The translations under genes and the position numbers were made by a program. The notes under the pieces are model-generated. The model did no database searches. It was not told the origin of the DNA and saw only the letters and a program-made list of their open reading frames with translations. This document shows positions 54,554 to 64,000 of a stretch of DNA of 64,000 nt, one piece after another. The stretch's first letter is position 1. Each line of letters opens with the position of its first letter. The stretch comes from Flaccisagitta enflata (taxonomy: Eukaryota > Chaetognatha > Sagittoidea > Aphragmophora): assembly GCA_965153355.1 (NCBI GenBank), contig OZ231126.1, positions 49,352,001 to 49,416,000 on the forward strand, read 5' to 3'.

Positions 54554-54870
54554 TCTCGGGCATCTTCAGAAGACCATGTGCCTCAGTCTTTCAAAGCCTT
54601 TCTCAGTCTTCATGACCATTGACCAATCATCTTTGAAATGAAACGTAAATCCTATTTTTGAGATCATTTACCATCGGATTGACCGATTTGAGATAGGATT
54701 TGGCGATCGAGTTTGTGTCCCTCGAATTTGTTGACGATGTTCTTTTTTTGTTTGTCGTTTTGTAGAGCTTTGAAAGAGGGGCTTGAAAAACAGTAGTTAC
54801 TCAAGAGAAAACAAATGAAAATCGACAATGGATAAAATTGAAAATAAGCAGGTTTTTATTTTAACATTTA
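54553..54870. other. No feature seen
   Basis: Unique AT-rich sequence. Confidence 0.4.
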
Positions 54871-55455
54871 CTATCTAGCTCATAAATATATCGACAAAAT
54901 AGGAATTAGTTGCTTTACTGACATAGAACTGATAAAAAAATCTTTAGAATCTATCAAATACTTAGTATTGCATATTTAGGTTTCAAAAATTACCCGAGCA
55001 TAGATTTTCTATGCATTTTAACACAAATTTATAGCATAAATGCATGACAACTCTTCCGTATTTGGGCGAGTTTTAAGATGATTCTCTAGCAAATGGTTGG
55101 TCCATCCTTTTGCTTCAATTGCAATCCAAATGACCCAGTGAGGTTGAAATTGACCACAAAAATATAGGAAGTGTTTGGCCTTGTAAAGAGGACCAAAAGT
55201 TAAGTGAAAAAACCTCCAATCTACTCTTTGTAACTCAATTCAGAAACTAAAAAGAAACAAGATGCATTATTTTTGCCATTTTTCAATTGGGGTATCGTTT
55301 TTGTTTTGCTTGTCAAATCTAAATGCCTTGAGCTAAAAGGATGCGGTTTGCGGCATTTGGTCAAAAATTTGAAGTAGTTTCAGAATCTTACTGATATTTA
55401 TTCTAAACCAAGTTATTGCTTTAAATGCTTGTTGATATATATATGAGCTAGATAG
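54871..55455. mobile_element. MITE, CTATCTAGCT family
   Basis: CTATCTAGCTCATAAATATA and inverse TATATATATGAGCTAGATAG with TA on both sides; 585 bp. The ends resemble the 49196 element (CTATCTTGCTNNTAAATATA), so the two are probably related. Confidence 0.8.
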
Positions 55456-55999
55456 TAACGTATGCTTGTTTTTGGGACTACACTTTTTTTTTTATAAGAG
55501 ACTTTTTATAAGAGACATGAGGCTGAGATTTGCCAAAATTTTAAGAACAAAATAAGAGAATGCCCAGGCTGAGATACAGTTTTGGAAATTTTTTAGAAAT
55601 TCACCTCAAGAGTCGCACTAAAATAAATGACAATTATTCTAATTTTTTAATGAAATTTTTAATTTTTTTCTGGAGAAGACTACTTCTTTTATAATTTTGT
55701 TTTTCAAATTAGGCAAGTCATTCAATGCTCTGTAGTAATGTAAAAGCTTTAAACTAAAGATACATAGAATATCATTTAATAAGGTATCTTTACACTTTTT
55801 TGCTTGTTTTACGCATTAATAAAAATTAAGAACAATTTAAGAGACATTGAGCCTCAAAACGGCAAAAAAATTAAGAGAACCCAGGCTGAGTTCAAAAAAG
55901 GTTGTCTCTTATAAAAACAAGGCCAACACCTATAAGTCGCGTGCAGGACAAAAATAACTGAACTGACCTGACTCCTTATTGTATCTTTTTATCGAAAAT

Positions 56000-56645
56000 C
56001 AGACTTAAACGCAACCCAAAACAGACCCAAACCAGACTCAAACCAGACTCAAACGAGACTCAAACGAGACTCAAACCAGACTCAAACAAGACTCAGACCA
56101 GAATTAAACCAGACCAAAAACAGACCTAAATCAGACATAAACCAGGCATAAACCAGACATAAACCAGATTTAAGCCAGACTCAAACCAGACTCAAACCAG
56201 ACTCAATCCAGACCCAAACCAGACTCAAACCAGACTCAAACCAGACTCAAACCAGACTCAAACCAGACTCAAACCAGACTCAAACCAGACTCAAACCAGA
56301 CTTAAACCAGACTTAAACCAGGCTCAAACCAGGCTCAAACCAGGCTCAAACCAGGCTCAAACCAGGCTCAAACCAGACTCAAACCAGACTCAAACCAGAC
56401 TCAAACCAGACTCAAACCAGACTCAAACCAGAATGAAACCAAACCAAAACCAGACCAAAACCAGACCAAAACCAGACCTAAATCAGACCTAAATCAAACA
56501 TAAACCAGACAAAAACCAGACATACACCAGACCTAAACCAGATCTAACCCAGACCTAAACCAGACATGAATCAGACATGAACCATTCTTAAACCAGACTT
56601 AAACCAGACTTAACCAGACTTAAACCATGCTTAAACCATACTTAT
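56000..56645 (+). repeat. 11-bp minisatellite AAACCAGACTC
   Basis: More than 50 units with variants AAACCAGGCTC, AAACCAGACTT, AAACCAGACAT and AAACCAGACCA in local blocks. Confidence 0.95.
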
Positions 56646-56654
56646 CTTTAATAT

Positions 56655-56925
56655 CATTTTAACCAGCAGACTTAAACCAGCAGACTTAAACCATTAGACC
56701 AGCAGACTTAAACCATTAGATTTAAACCAGAAGACTTAACCAGCAGACTTCAACCAGCAGATTTAAACCAGCAGACTTTAACCAGCAGACTTTACCCATT
56801 AGATTTAAACCAGCAGACTTAAACCAGCAGATTTAAACCAGCAGATTTAAACCAGCAGACTTTAACCATCAGACTTTACCCAGCAGACTTTAACCAGCAG
56901 ACTTTAACCAGCAGACTTTATGACC
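56655..56925 (+). repeat. 14-bp minisatellite AAACCAGCAGACTT
   Basis: About 17 units (also ATTTAAACCAGCAG, TTTAACCAGCAGAC). It looks like an 11-mer unit with CAG added. Confidence 0.9.
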
Positions 56926-57400
56926 AAAGATGACCAAAGATGACCAAAAATGACCAAAATGACCAAAAACGACCAAAAAAAAACAAAAATGACCAAAAAT
57001 GACCAAAAATGACCAAAAATAATCAAAAATGACCAAAATGACCAAAATGACCAAAATGACCAAAATTGACCAAAATTGACCAAAATTGACCAAAAATGAC
57101 CAAAAATGATCAAAATGACCAAAAATGACCAAAAATGACCAAAATGACCAAAATGACCAAAATGACCAAAATGAACGAAATGACCAAAAATGACCAAATA
57201 TGACCAAGAATGACCAAAAATGACCAAAAATGGTCAAAAATGACCAAAATGACCAAAAATGACCAAAAATGACCAAGAATGACCAAAAATGACCAAAAAT
57301 GACCAAAAATGACCAAAAATGACCAAAATGACCAAAATGACCAAAATGACCAAAACTGACCAAAAATAACCAAAAATGACTAAAAGCAACCAATAATTCC
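56926..57400 (+). repeat. 9-10-bp minisatellite ATGACCAAAA
   Basis: About 45 units with two main length variants (AAAATGACC, AAAAATGACC). It explains the Trp/Phe/Gly-rich minus ORFs (WSFLVIFGHF). Confidence 0.95.
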
Positions 57401-57622
57401 CAAAAACAACAAAAAAATGACTCAAAATAACTCCAGACGACCCAAAAAGACGAAAAAAAGCAAAGTGTTACGGACCGACCGACCGACCAACGGACCGACC
57501 GACGGACCGACGGAGCGGGTTGTAGAGTCGCGTGCACGCGACTAAAAACAAGTGTAAGCCGCGTTTTGGCTTCTTTGATGAACGCTGATCATTTGGGAAA
57601 ACCTAAAGAAACTCTAGTGTTA

Positions 57623-58051
57623 CACTTTTTTTTTATAAGAGACCAGTTTATAAGAGACATGAGCCTGAGATTTGCCAAAATTTTAAGAACAAAATAAAAG
57701 AATGCCCAGGCTGAGATTCAGTTTTGGTTATTTTCAAAAGAATTTTTTTTTTAATTTCTGATCTAAAAAATAAATTCTATTCAAATTTTTCAGAAATATA
57801 GGTTTTTTATCTATAAAAGAACTTCCTTATTTAGATTGCCTATGAAATTAGGCATTTTATTAAAAAAAACCATGATAACTACCATGTTTAAGATACAAAT
57901 ATTATAAATAAGGTGTTTTCATACGATTCATATTCTTATAAACATCGAAGAAATTAAGAACACTTTAAAAGAATTTCAGGCTGAAAACAGCCCAAAATTT
58001 AAGAACACCCAGGCTGAGTTCAAAAAAGTTGTCTCTTATAAAAAAAAAGTG
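57623..58051. mobile_element. MITE, CAC-T8-ATAAGA family, copy 4
   Basis: CACTTTTTTTTTATAAGAGA and TCTCTTATAAAAAAAAAGTG, TA on both sides; 429 bp. It shares long stretches with copy 3 (GAGATTTGCCAAAATTTTAA, ACACCCAGGCTGAGTTC), about 80 bp away. Confidence 0.9.
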
Positions 58052-58827
58052 TATATAGATAAATTGAAATGTTGTTTTGATATACCGTAAACGATATTTG
58101 ATATCAGTCTTCTTTAGCAAAAAAAAAAAACCCCCCAAAAAAAAAACCCAACCTATGTCTTAGTTTAGTCCTAATTTAATATTCCTATTTCTATAAAAAT
58201 CAAAATAATTTGATTATAAACATTAAAGCCTATTTTTAGAGATCAAAAGTTTTCTGCCATGATTTATGCGTCAATGAAATGAAAGACATTTATTGTACAA
58301 GCAACAAGGACGAGTACAAAGGGACGGTATGGATTTAAGCAAGGAGTCAAATCCCTTCACCCCAGATATATAATTTCGGTCGTATAAACAAACAAAAATA
58401 CAATCAAAAGATCCATAAATAGGTAATTTCTAGTAAGAGCAAGGTAGGCATGGCAGAATAAGTTCAAGTCTTTAGATATCAATGACAGGTTTAGAGTGCG
58501 TACTTTCTATCAAACGTCCAGTGCGATGTTTTCTGAGGCTTTCTGAGGCCAGGACACATCACGTGACTTTCGTCTTTGTCCTTGATGGCTCGATTTAGAC
58601 TCGGAACGGATCCATTCTGCTCTTTGCCATATCATTTCCACTTCACTTTGCCAAGACTTACGCCTCTATTTTCACCATCAGATAATCAGGGGTTCACATT
58701 TTGAAGGCACGAGGCACGCCGTGCCTCGGAAAAGGAGGAAGCTAGTCGGAAGGAAAGGAGGGAGAGGAAAGGGAAAGAGGGAAAAGAAAAGAAAGAAAAG
58801 GAAGAAAAAAAAAGAGAAAAGAAGAAA
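58052..58827. other. No gene seen
   Basis: A and C runs at 58120-58150; GAGGCTTTCTGAGGC near 58534; purine-rich from 58720. Confidence 0.4.
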
Positions 58828-58918
58828 AACAAGGCCGGATACTCGGCCATCAGTTGCGGACGGGTGGGCAGGGGCGGAAATGCGCGTTTTCTTACTTTTC
58901 TACTCGATGGTTACATGG
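58828..58918 (-). mobile_element. TH element, truncated after the CGACTCG-like motif
   Basis: AACAAGGCCGGATACTCGGC, CATCAGTTGCGGACGGGTGG, GCAGGGGCGGAAATGCGCG, TACTCGATGGTTAC, then unrelated sequence. The AGT hairpin half is missing. Confidence 0.85.
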
Positions 58919-59204
58919 AAATGTGTTTCCATGGCAACCAACACCAATGGGCAATAAAGCATCCTTTTATTAGTTCATATTCCATATATCAGTCTCTTAA
59001 CTCTATTTGTCTTCTTGTAATGAATTCCCCTGTATTTCCAAGTCTAGACAACATCTACTGTATCTCAAAAAAAAAAAAATTGTTTGATAAAATGATGAAT
59101 TATTTTGTTTTGTAATGCTTCATTTTTGTTTAATTGCATATTTAGGGGATTAGATATTCTTGAAAAGTCCTAGACACATATTAGCATAAAATGCCAAACC
59201 AATA

Positions 59205-60119
59205 CTATCTTCCAAATAAAAATGTTGCAACCTAAGATTTTAGTTTGTTCATTACCGTAACAACATAAATCAGTCAATTGCAAATCAACCAATAATTGAT
59301 ATTTGTTCCCCCTAGCTCAAAAATGGCCGCCATTTGCCAAGGAAGTGATTTACAGAGCCTTAGATAGCGCTGTTGCATGAAAGCACTCCAAAAGTTTTGT
59401 GCAATAAAAAAAATTTTCCTTTCCTATCTTTGAGTGATCATAACTTTTTAACGGCTGGACCAATTATGTTTTGTTAAAAAGGAAAAAGATGCCCCTTGAA
59501 AAACTTTACATTTTGGTCACCAATTTTTCCTAGATTCATCAAAAAACAAATGAGTTAAGTTTGTTTGAATGGAAAAGATTATATGAAAACAAGTTAAGCA
59601 TCCTTCAGAAGCAATCATTTCATTCAAAGTTAAATAGCTTCCAAAGCAATAAAGTTACAGAGATGCGGTTTGCACAGCTGGCTTGGAAATTTGAAGAGCT
59701 TTGATTTGGTCACCAATTTTTAGTCGCGTGCACGCGACTCTACAACCAGCTTTGTCCGTTCGTCCATCCGTCCATCCGTCCGTCCGTCAAACTTTACTTT
59801 TTTTATTACTGTTAGTTATTCTTAGTCATTTTAGGTCATTTCTAGTCATTCTAAGTCATTGTTAGTCATTCTAAGTCATTTTAAGTCATTTTACGTTATA
59901 AAGTCACTAAAGTCAATTTGGTCAATTTAGTCGTATAAGTCATTTATCATCATTTCATGTCTTTTTAAGTCATCTTAAGTCATTTTAAGTCAATTTGAGT
60001 CATCCCATGTTATTTTGTCCTGCACTCGACTTATAGGTGTTGGCCTAGTTTTAAGATAGGTTAAATCATTTAGGAGTAATTGACCAAAATGTGCGGCAAC
60101 ATTTTGTTTTGGAAGATAG
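59205..60119. mobile_element. MITE, CTATCTTCCAAA family, split by a TH element
   Basis: CTATCTTCCAAATAAAAATG with TTGC, and inverse GCAACATTTTGTTTTGGAAG with ATAG; TA on both sides. Net length without the insert is about 588 bp. No transposase frame. Confidence 0.8.
59722..60048 (+). mobile_element. TH element with AAGTCATTTT minisatellite
   Basis: T run, AGTCGCGTGCACGCGACT (perfect palindrome), CTACAACCAGCTTTGTCCG, CCATCCGTCCGTCC, about 17 units of TAAGTCATTTT, TGTCCTGCACTCGACTTATA, GGTGTTGGCC. Same subtype as the 1.6-kb copy at 55918 but a different array. Confidence 0.85.
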
Positions 60120-60318
60120 TACCTATCAGAGATTTTTTTCAGATTTGGATTATCTTTACTAGTTTTTGAGTTGTGCCGTCATAAAATGTTCCAATTGAGA
60201 TGAATCATACTGGATTTGATGACAGGGTACCGTTTCCATGTTTTCCTACTAGAGCATCGATATCGTGAACAGAAACATGGACATTGTTCCTTATCGAATT
60301 TGCTACAACTTTCTCATA

Positions 60319-60495
60319 CAGTTGAACCCCGCTCTAACAGATTTCAGGGGACCAACAATTTCTTTCTGTTATAGGCGGACTTCTGTTATTGCCAACAAAG
60401 AAAATAAAAGAAATCAATTTGAAAGGACCATGAATTTAGATCTGTTATAGGCGGAATTCCGTTGGTGGCGGGTCCGTTAGAGCGGGGTTCAACTG
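60319..60495. mobile_element. Pogo-like MITE, best copy
   Basis: CAGTTGAACCCCGCTCTAAC and exact inverse GTTAGAGCGGGGTTCAACTG, TA on both sides, 177 bp; subterminal GTTATAGGCGGACTTCTGTT and GTTATAGGCGGAATTCCGTT. Confidence 0.9.
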
Positions 60496-60984
60496 TAGTA
60501 TGATCTGTATGAATGTCACTCGTTCGGTATTCGCCAGTAGCTCTTACAGATGAATGCGCTCCACCGAGGAAGAAGGAATTCTAAATTAATCACGAAGTCC
60601 CTTTTTGCCTTTCCATCAACTACGACTTGATTTCAACCAGTCCGACCTAGAAATATTTATCTTTTATTGTTTTTAGAATGACTGTGCTTCTAAACCTCCG
60701 TTAAAGAGTTTTGATAACTTTGTGCAATTTTGTTTCTAGACAACCAGTTTCCTGGGGTGTATCATTTTGCCTTGTCCCATACGGCTGCACAGATTTCAAG
60801 TCCACCGTCACGGAAGGAACATCTGACCTATGGAAACATGGACAGACAAAGCATCTTTTTTATGGTAGAGTCGAGTAGCGACTAAAGGTGTAAGATTTCA
60901 CGCGAATCCAACTTTCTTGATCGAAATTGTATGCTAATAATTGGTGATGGCGCGGATTTTCCTGTTGAAGGTTGCTCCTAATTA
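60496..60984. other. No gene; TH-like end at 60815-60885
   Basis: GGAAACATGGACAGACAAAG and GGTAGAGTCGAGTAGCGACT look like the AGT end of a reversed TH element. Confidence 0.4.
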
Positions 60985-61394
60985 CCACGCGTATAAAAAA
61001 AAAGACGCACTTTTAAATGGTTGATTTAGCCACTAAATCTTCAAAAAACTATAGAAAATCTTAGATCATTTTGAAGCCCTTTGAAAGTACTTTCATTTGG
61101 CGCCAATCTGGTATTGCTACCTTTTTTCGTTTAGAAGTGGCATCAGTTTGACTGAAAACATTGCCCATTTCAGTTTCGCAATCCCTATGAAAAAAATGCA
61201 TTTTAGCAAAATAGTGCTTCTCTTTGCAGAGCTCTAGCTCCTAAACCGTTTAGAATACAGATCTGGGATTGGTCTAGAATGAAAGATTTTTCGAAAATCT
61301 TTCAAAATGTGTTTGTAAAAAATAATTAGAATTATTTTTTATATCTGTTTTTTCAATTGATAGATAGGTGCGTCTTTTTTTTTGATCCGCGTGG
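60985..61394. mobile_element. MITE, CCACGCG family
   Basis: CCACGCGTATAAAAAAAAAG then ACGCAC, and inverse GTGCGTCTTTTTTTTTGATC then CGCGTGG, TA on both sides; 410 bp. Interior contains GCAGAGCTCTAGCTCCTAAA. Confidence 0.8.
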
Positions 61395-62094
61395 TATTAT
61401 TAATAAGCCATAATGAAACCCTCCCTGCTTTTTCTTTTTCTTTTTCTTCTCAATAATCCTATTATAGAATAAAGATTTTGTTGGAAAAGAGACTCGAAGA
61501 AGAAAAAAAATCTATTTTAACAAATTTACGTCACGAAGCACAACAAATATCAACTACATTCAAGCGTGATCACTCAGTTCATGTACGTTTTAGAAAAGAA
61601 ACAATGCTGGTTGTGAAATGATATGAAATCTCTTTTTCTTGTAATTGTACATGAAATTTTCCAATTTATGCCACCAAATACCAATAAGCTAAAACGATAC
61701 TACCATCAAGTTGGAAAATAACGTGGCAAGAGTATTGGAATAGGTAACATACCATAAAAATATCAAAGCTATTCACATCGGAAACAAAATAAAGATTGGA
61801 ATAAAACTTTTCTTTTTCAGATTTAAGCAAACGTTTCCCGATTTGAGTTAGCGACATGTATAAGCTGAGGCCTGCCTCGTTACACAATAGGATGCCCCCT
61901 GATCTACATATTAACAAATAAGCATGGAATGGGGTCTGCACTTAGCGCCATTTGCATTGGGTAGAAAAAAAATCTTTTTTTCATCGTAAAAGCTAAATAC
62001 TGATGGGCAGAGGCTGCGAGTATTTTTCAGTTAATTAAACTCGGCAAGACACAGTGGAGAAAGGCATGAAAATGCGAAAGAAAATTTGCACATT
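61395..62094. other. No gene seen
   Basis: AT-rich 3' flank of the PAN gene. A 91-codon minus ORF (61666-61941) has no domain or splice support. Confidence 0.4.
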
Positions 62095-62100
62095 TTTATT
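62095..62100 (-). terminator. Possible polyadenylation signal of the PAN gene
   Basis: AATAAA on the minus strand, 175 bases after the stop at 62275. Confidence 0.35.
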
Positions 62101-62274
62101 CACGTAAAGAAAAGATCATGAGTTTTTTTTTCATTTACAACTCCCTATTTTACACACAAAAGTAGGCGATGAAGATTGTTGAACATATCATCATTCACTT
62201 TAGTCTTTCGAATTCCTTATTCAGAGCTTCGATATCGATATCGATATCTTCTCCAGTGTTCTGTGTGTGAATCT

Positions 62275-62967
<693 letters not shown>

Positions 62968-63055
62968 CTGAAGAAGGAAAAGGAAGATTTTTTTAAGTGA
63001 TTGTTTGCTTGTTTTCGTCATTTAATCAATTCAATTTCGTTCATTCATCACTTTT

Positions 63056-63565
63056 GGGCAGCGGCCCCGAAGGGGCCGATAACCTATGCTTTCTCACATA
63101 GGGGAAATTTCTCCTTCTTCTTCTCCGTCCCCCCCCCCTCGAGGCCCAAATCTTAATCTCGAGGCCCAAATCCTAGCCTCGAGGCTCAAATCCTACCTTT
63201 GAAGCTTGAATCCCAGCCTTGAGGCTCAAATCTCAGCCTCAGGACTCAAATTTCAGCCTGAAGGCTCAAACTAAAGCCTCTAAGCTCAAATCCAGACTCG
63301 AGGCTCAAATCCTAGCCTCAAAGCTCAAATTCCAGCCTCCAAGCTAAAATCCCAGCCTCCAAGCTCAAATCCCAAGCTCAGGGCCCAAATCTCAGCCTTA
63401 AGGCCCCAAATATAGCCTCCAGGCTCTAATTCAACCCTTGAGGTTCAAATAAAAACAGCATAGGTCATCGGCTCCTTCGGGGCCGCTGCCCCTCTAACCA
63501 CCTAACACCCACAAACACTTTCATAGGGGCAACGGGTACCGCTGACCATCTGACGCTTTTGCGAC
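63056..63565 (-). mobile_element. GC-TIR element copy 5
   Basis: GGGCAGCGGCCCCGAAGGGG with CCGATAACCTATGC opens; GCATAGGTCATCGGCTCCTT and CGGGGCCGCTGCCCC closes; GGGCAACGGGTACCGCTGACC lies to the right. About 15 units of GAGGCTCAAATCCTAGCCTC inside. Compared with copies 2-4, the subterminal GTCCTGTAGGACA stretch is replaced by AACCTATGC. Confidence 0.85.
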
Positions 63566-63604
63566 TATTTTCCTTTGCCTCTTCCATCATTTTATATCTT
63601 TTTT

Positions 63605-63762
63605 AGTCGCGGACACGCGACTCTACACCTTGCCGTGTCGGTCGGTCGGTAGGTCGGTAGGTCGGTCCGTCCGCCCGTCACATTTTTGAATTCCGAGCGA
63701 TTTTTGCATTACTGCTCCTGCCCAACCGTCCGCGACTGGATTGCCGTGTATCCGGCCTTGTT
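63605..63762 (+). mobile_element. TH element, TCGCG hairpin variant
   Basis: T run, AGTCGCGGACACGCGACT (perfect), CTACACCTTGCCGTG, CGGTCGGTAGGTCGGTCC, ATTCCGAGCGATTTTTGC, CTCCTGCCCAACCGTCCGC, TGCCGTGTATCCGGCC, TTGTT. Confidence 0.9.
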
Positions 63763-64000
63763 TCTATCTATCTGTCTATCTGTCTGTCTTTCTTTCACAT
63801 TATCTTTTCTTTTCTGTCTCTCTTTTCTTTTATTTTTTTATTCATTTTTTTTCTTTCTTTCTTTTCCTCTTTCTTTCTTATTTTATTTCCTTTTTTCCTT
63901 TCTTTCATTCTTTGCCTCTTCTTTAAGCCCCCGTGTGTGCATGTGTGTGTGCGTGTGCGTGTGTGTGCGTGTGCGTGTGCGTGTGTGTGTGTGTGTGTGT
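63763..64000 (+). repeat. CT/TTTC-rich tract and (GT)n at the window edge
   Basis: CTATCTGTCT, TTTCTTTC, then GTGTGCGTGTGC to the last base, where GT is pure. Confidence 0.9.

Larger units (their letters stand above)
55918..57543 (-). mobile_element. Long TH element (1.6 kb) carrying three minisatellites
   Basis: It begins CAAGGCCAACACCTATAAGT then CGCGTGCAGGAC, and ends CGGACCGACCGACGG, GCGGGTTGTAGAGTCGCGTG, CACGCGACT. The last 18 bases are a perfect palindrome. Bounded on both sides by A runs of the host MITE, which fixes its ends. Confidence 0.85.
55481..57554. mobile_element. MITE, CAC-T8-ATAAGA family, copy 3, split by a long TH element
   Basis: Left part 55481-55917 (TA, CACTTTTTTTTTTATAAGAG ... 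TTGTCTCTTATAAAAA). The right terminus AAAAACAAGTG with TA resumes at 57544-57556. Without the insertion it is about 448 bp, close to copy 4. Confidence 0.85.

Noticed and set aside
56890-57537. 215-codon Trp/Phe/Gly-rich ORF on the minus strand
   Set aside because: It is the ATGACCAAAA minisatellite read in reverse, inside a TH element.
60265-60450. 61-codon ORF
   Set aside because: It overlaps the pogo-like MITE from end to end.

Overview
The window is nuclear DNA of an invertebrate animal. It has short phase-compatible exons with GT-AG introns, animal extracellular domains (VWA, PAN/apple), an APE-type LINE, many terminal-inverted-repeat elements with TA duplications, and a very heavy load of GA/CT, GAAA and other microsatellites. 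Nothing bacterial or organellar is visible. I cannot name the species. The repeat architecture (short elements that carry private minisatellites) recalls what is known from marine invertebrates, but that is only a hint.

Genes. (1) Bases 3-104 (+) are the C-terminal coding end of a gene that enters from the left. (2) Bases 2098-7788 (+) hold a six-exon gene for a single-VWA type I membrane protein: signal peptide, VWA with a MIDAS, one transmembrane helix, and a short tail with an NPLY motif. The exons total exactly 340 codons, but codon 246 is TGA. Straight after it, the codons of the last VWA helix, including the splice donor, are amplified into a 36-bp minisatellite. (3) Bases 15092 to about 20990 (-) hold a five-exon chain for a Ser/Thr/Ala- and Asp-rich, probably nuclear protein. 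(4) Bases 62275-62967 (-) hold the last two exons of a PAN-domain protein that continues to the right of the window. (5) Several short exon-like ORFs, notably two that encode a transmembrane helix plus tail near 39.1 and 40.3 kb, are candidates only.

Mobile DNA. A two-ORF LINE (about 9.64-13.9 kb) has a nonsense codon in the reverse transcriptase. A second, intact LINE-type ORF1 stands alone at 28.1-29.1 kb. More than 20 copies of a short element with a hairpin at each end ('terminal-hairpin element', TH) are scattered on both strands; its hairpins keep their pairing while their sequence changes. A second family of five copies ('GC-TIR element') has inverted ends around GGGCAGCGGCCCC and a different minisatellite inside each copy. 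At least six MITE-like families have TA duplications, and one 2.2-kb hAT-like element has a perfect 8-bp duplication. Several elements are nested, so empty sites can be read directly.

Large-scale structure. Bases 20990-22571 and 23141-24856 are near-identical inverted arms around a 0.57-kb spacer. One outer edge falls at the upstream edge of exon 1 of the minus-strand gene. Much of the remainder is simple repeat or AT-rich sequence in which I see no gene.
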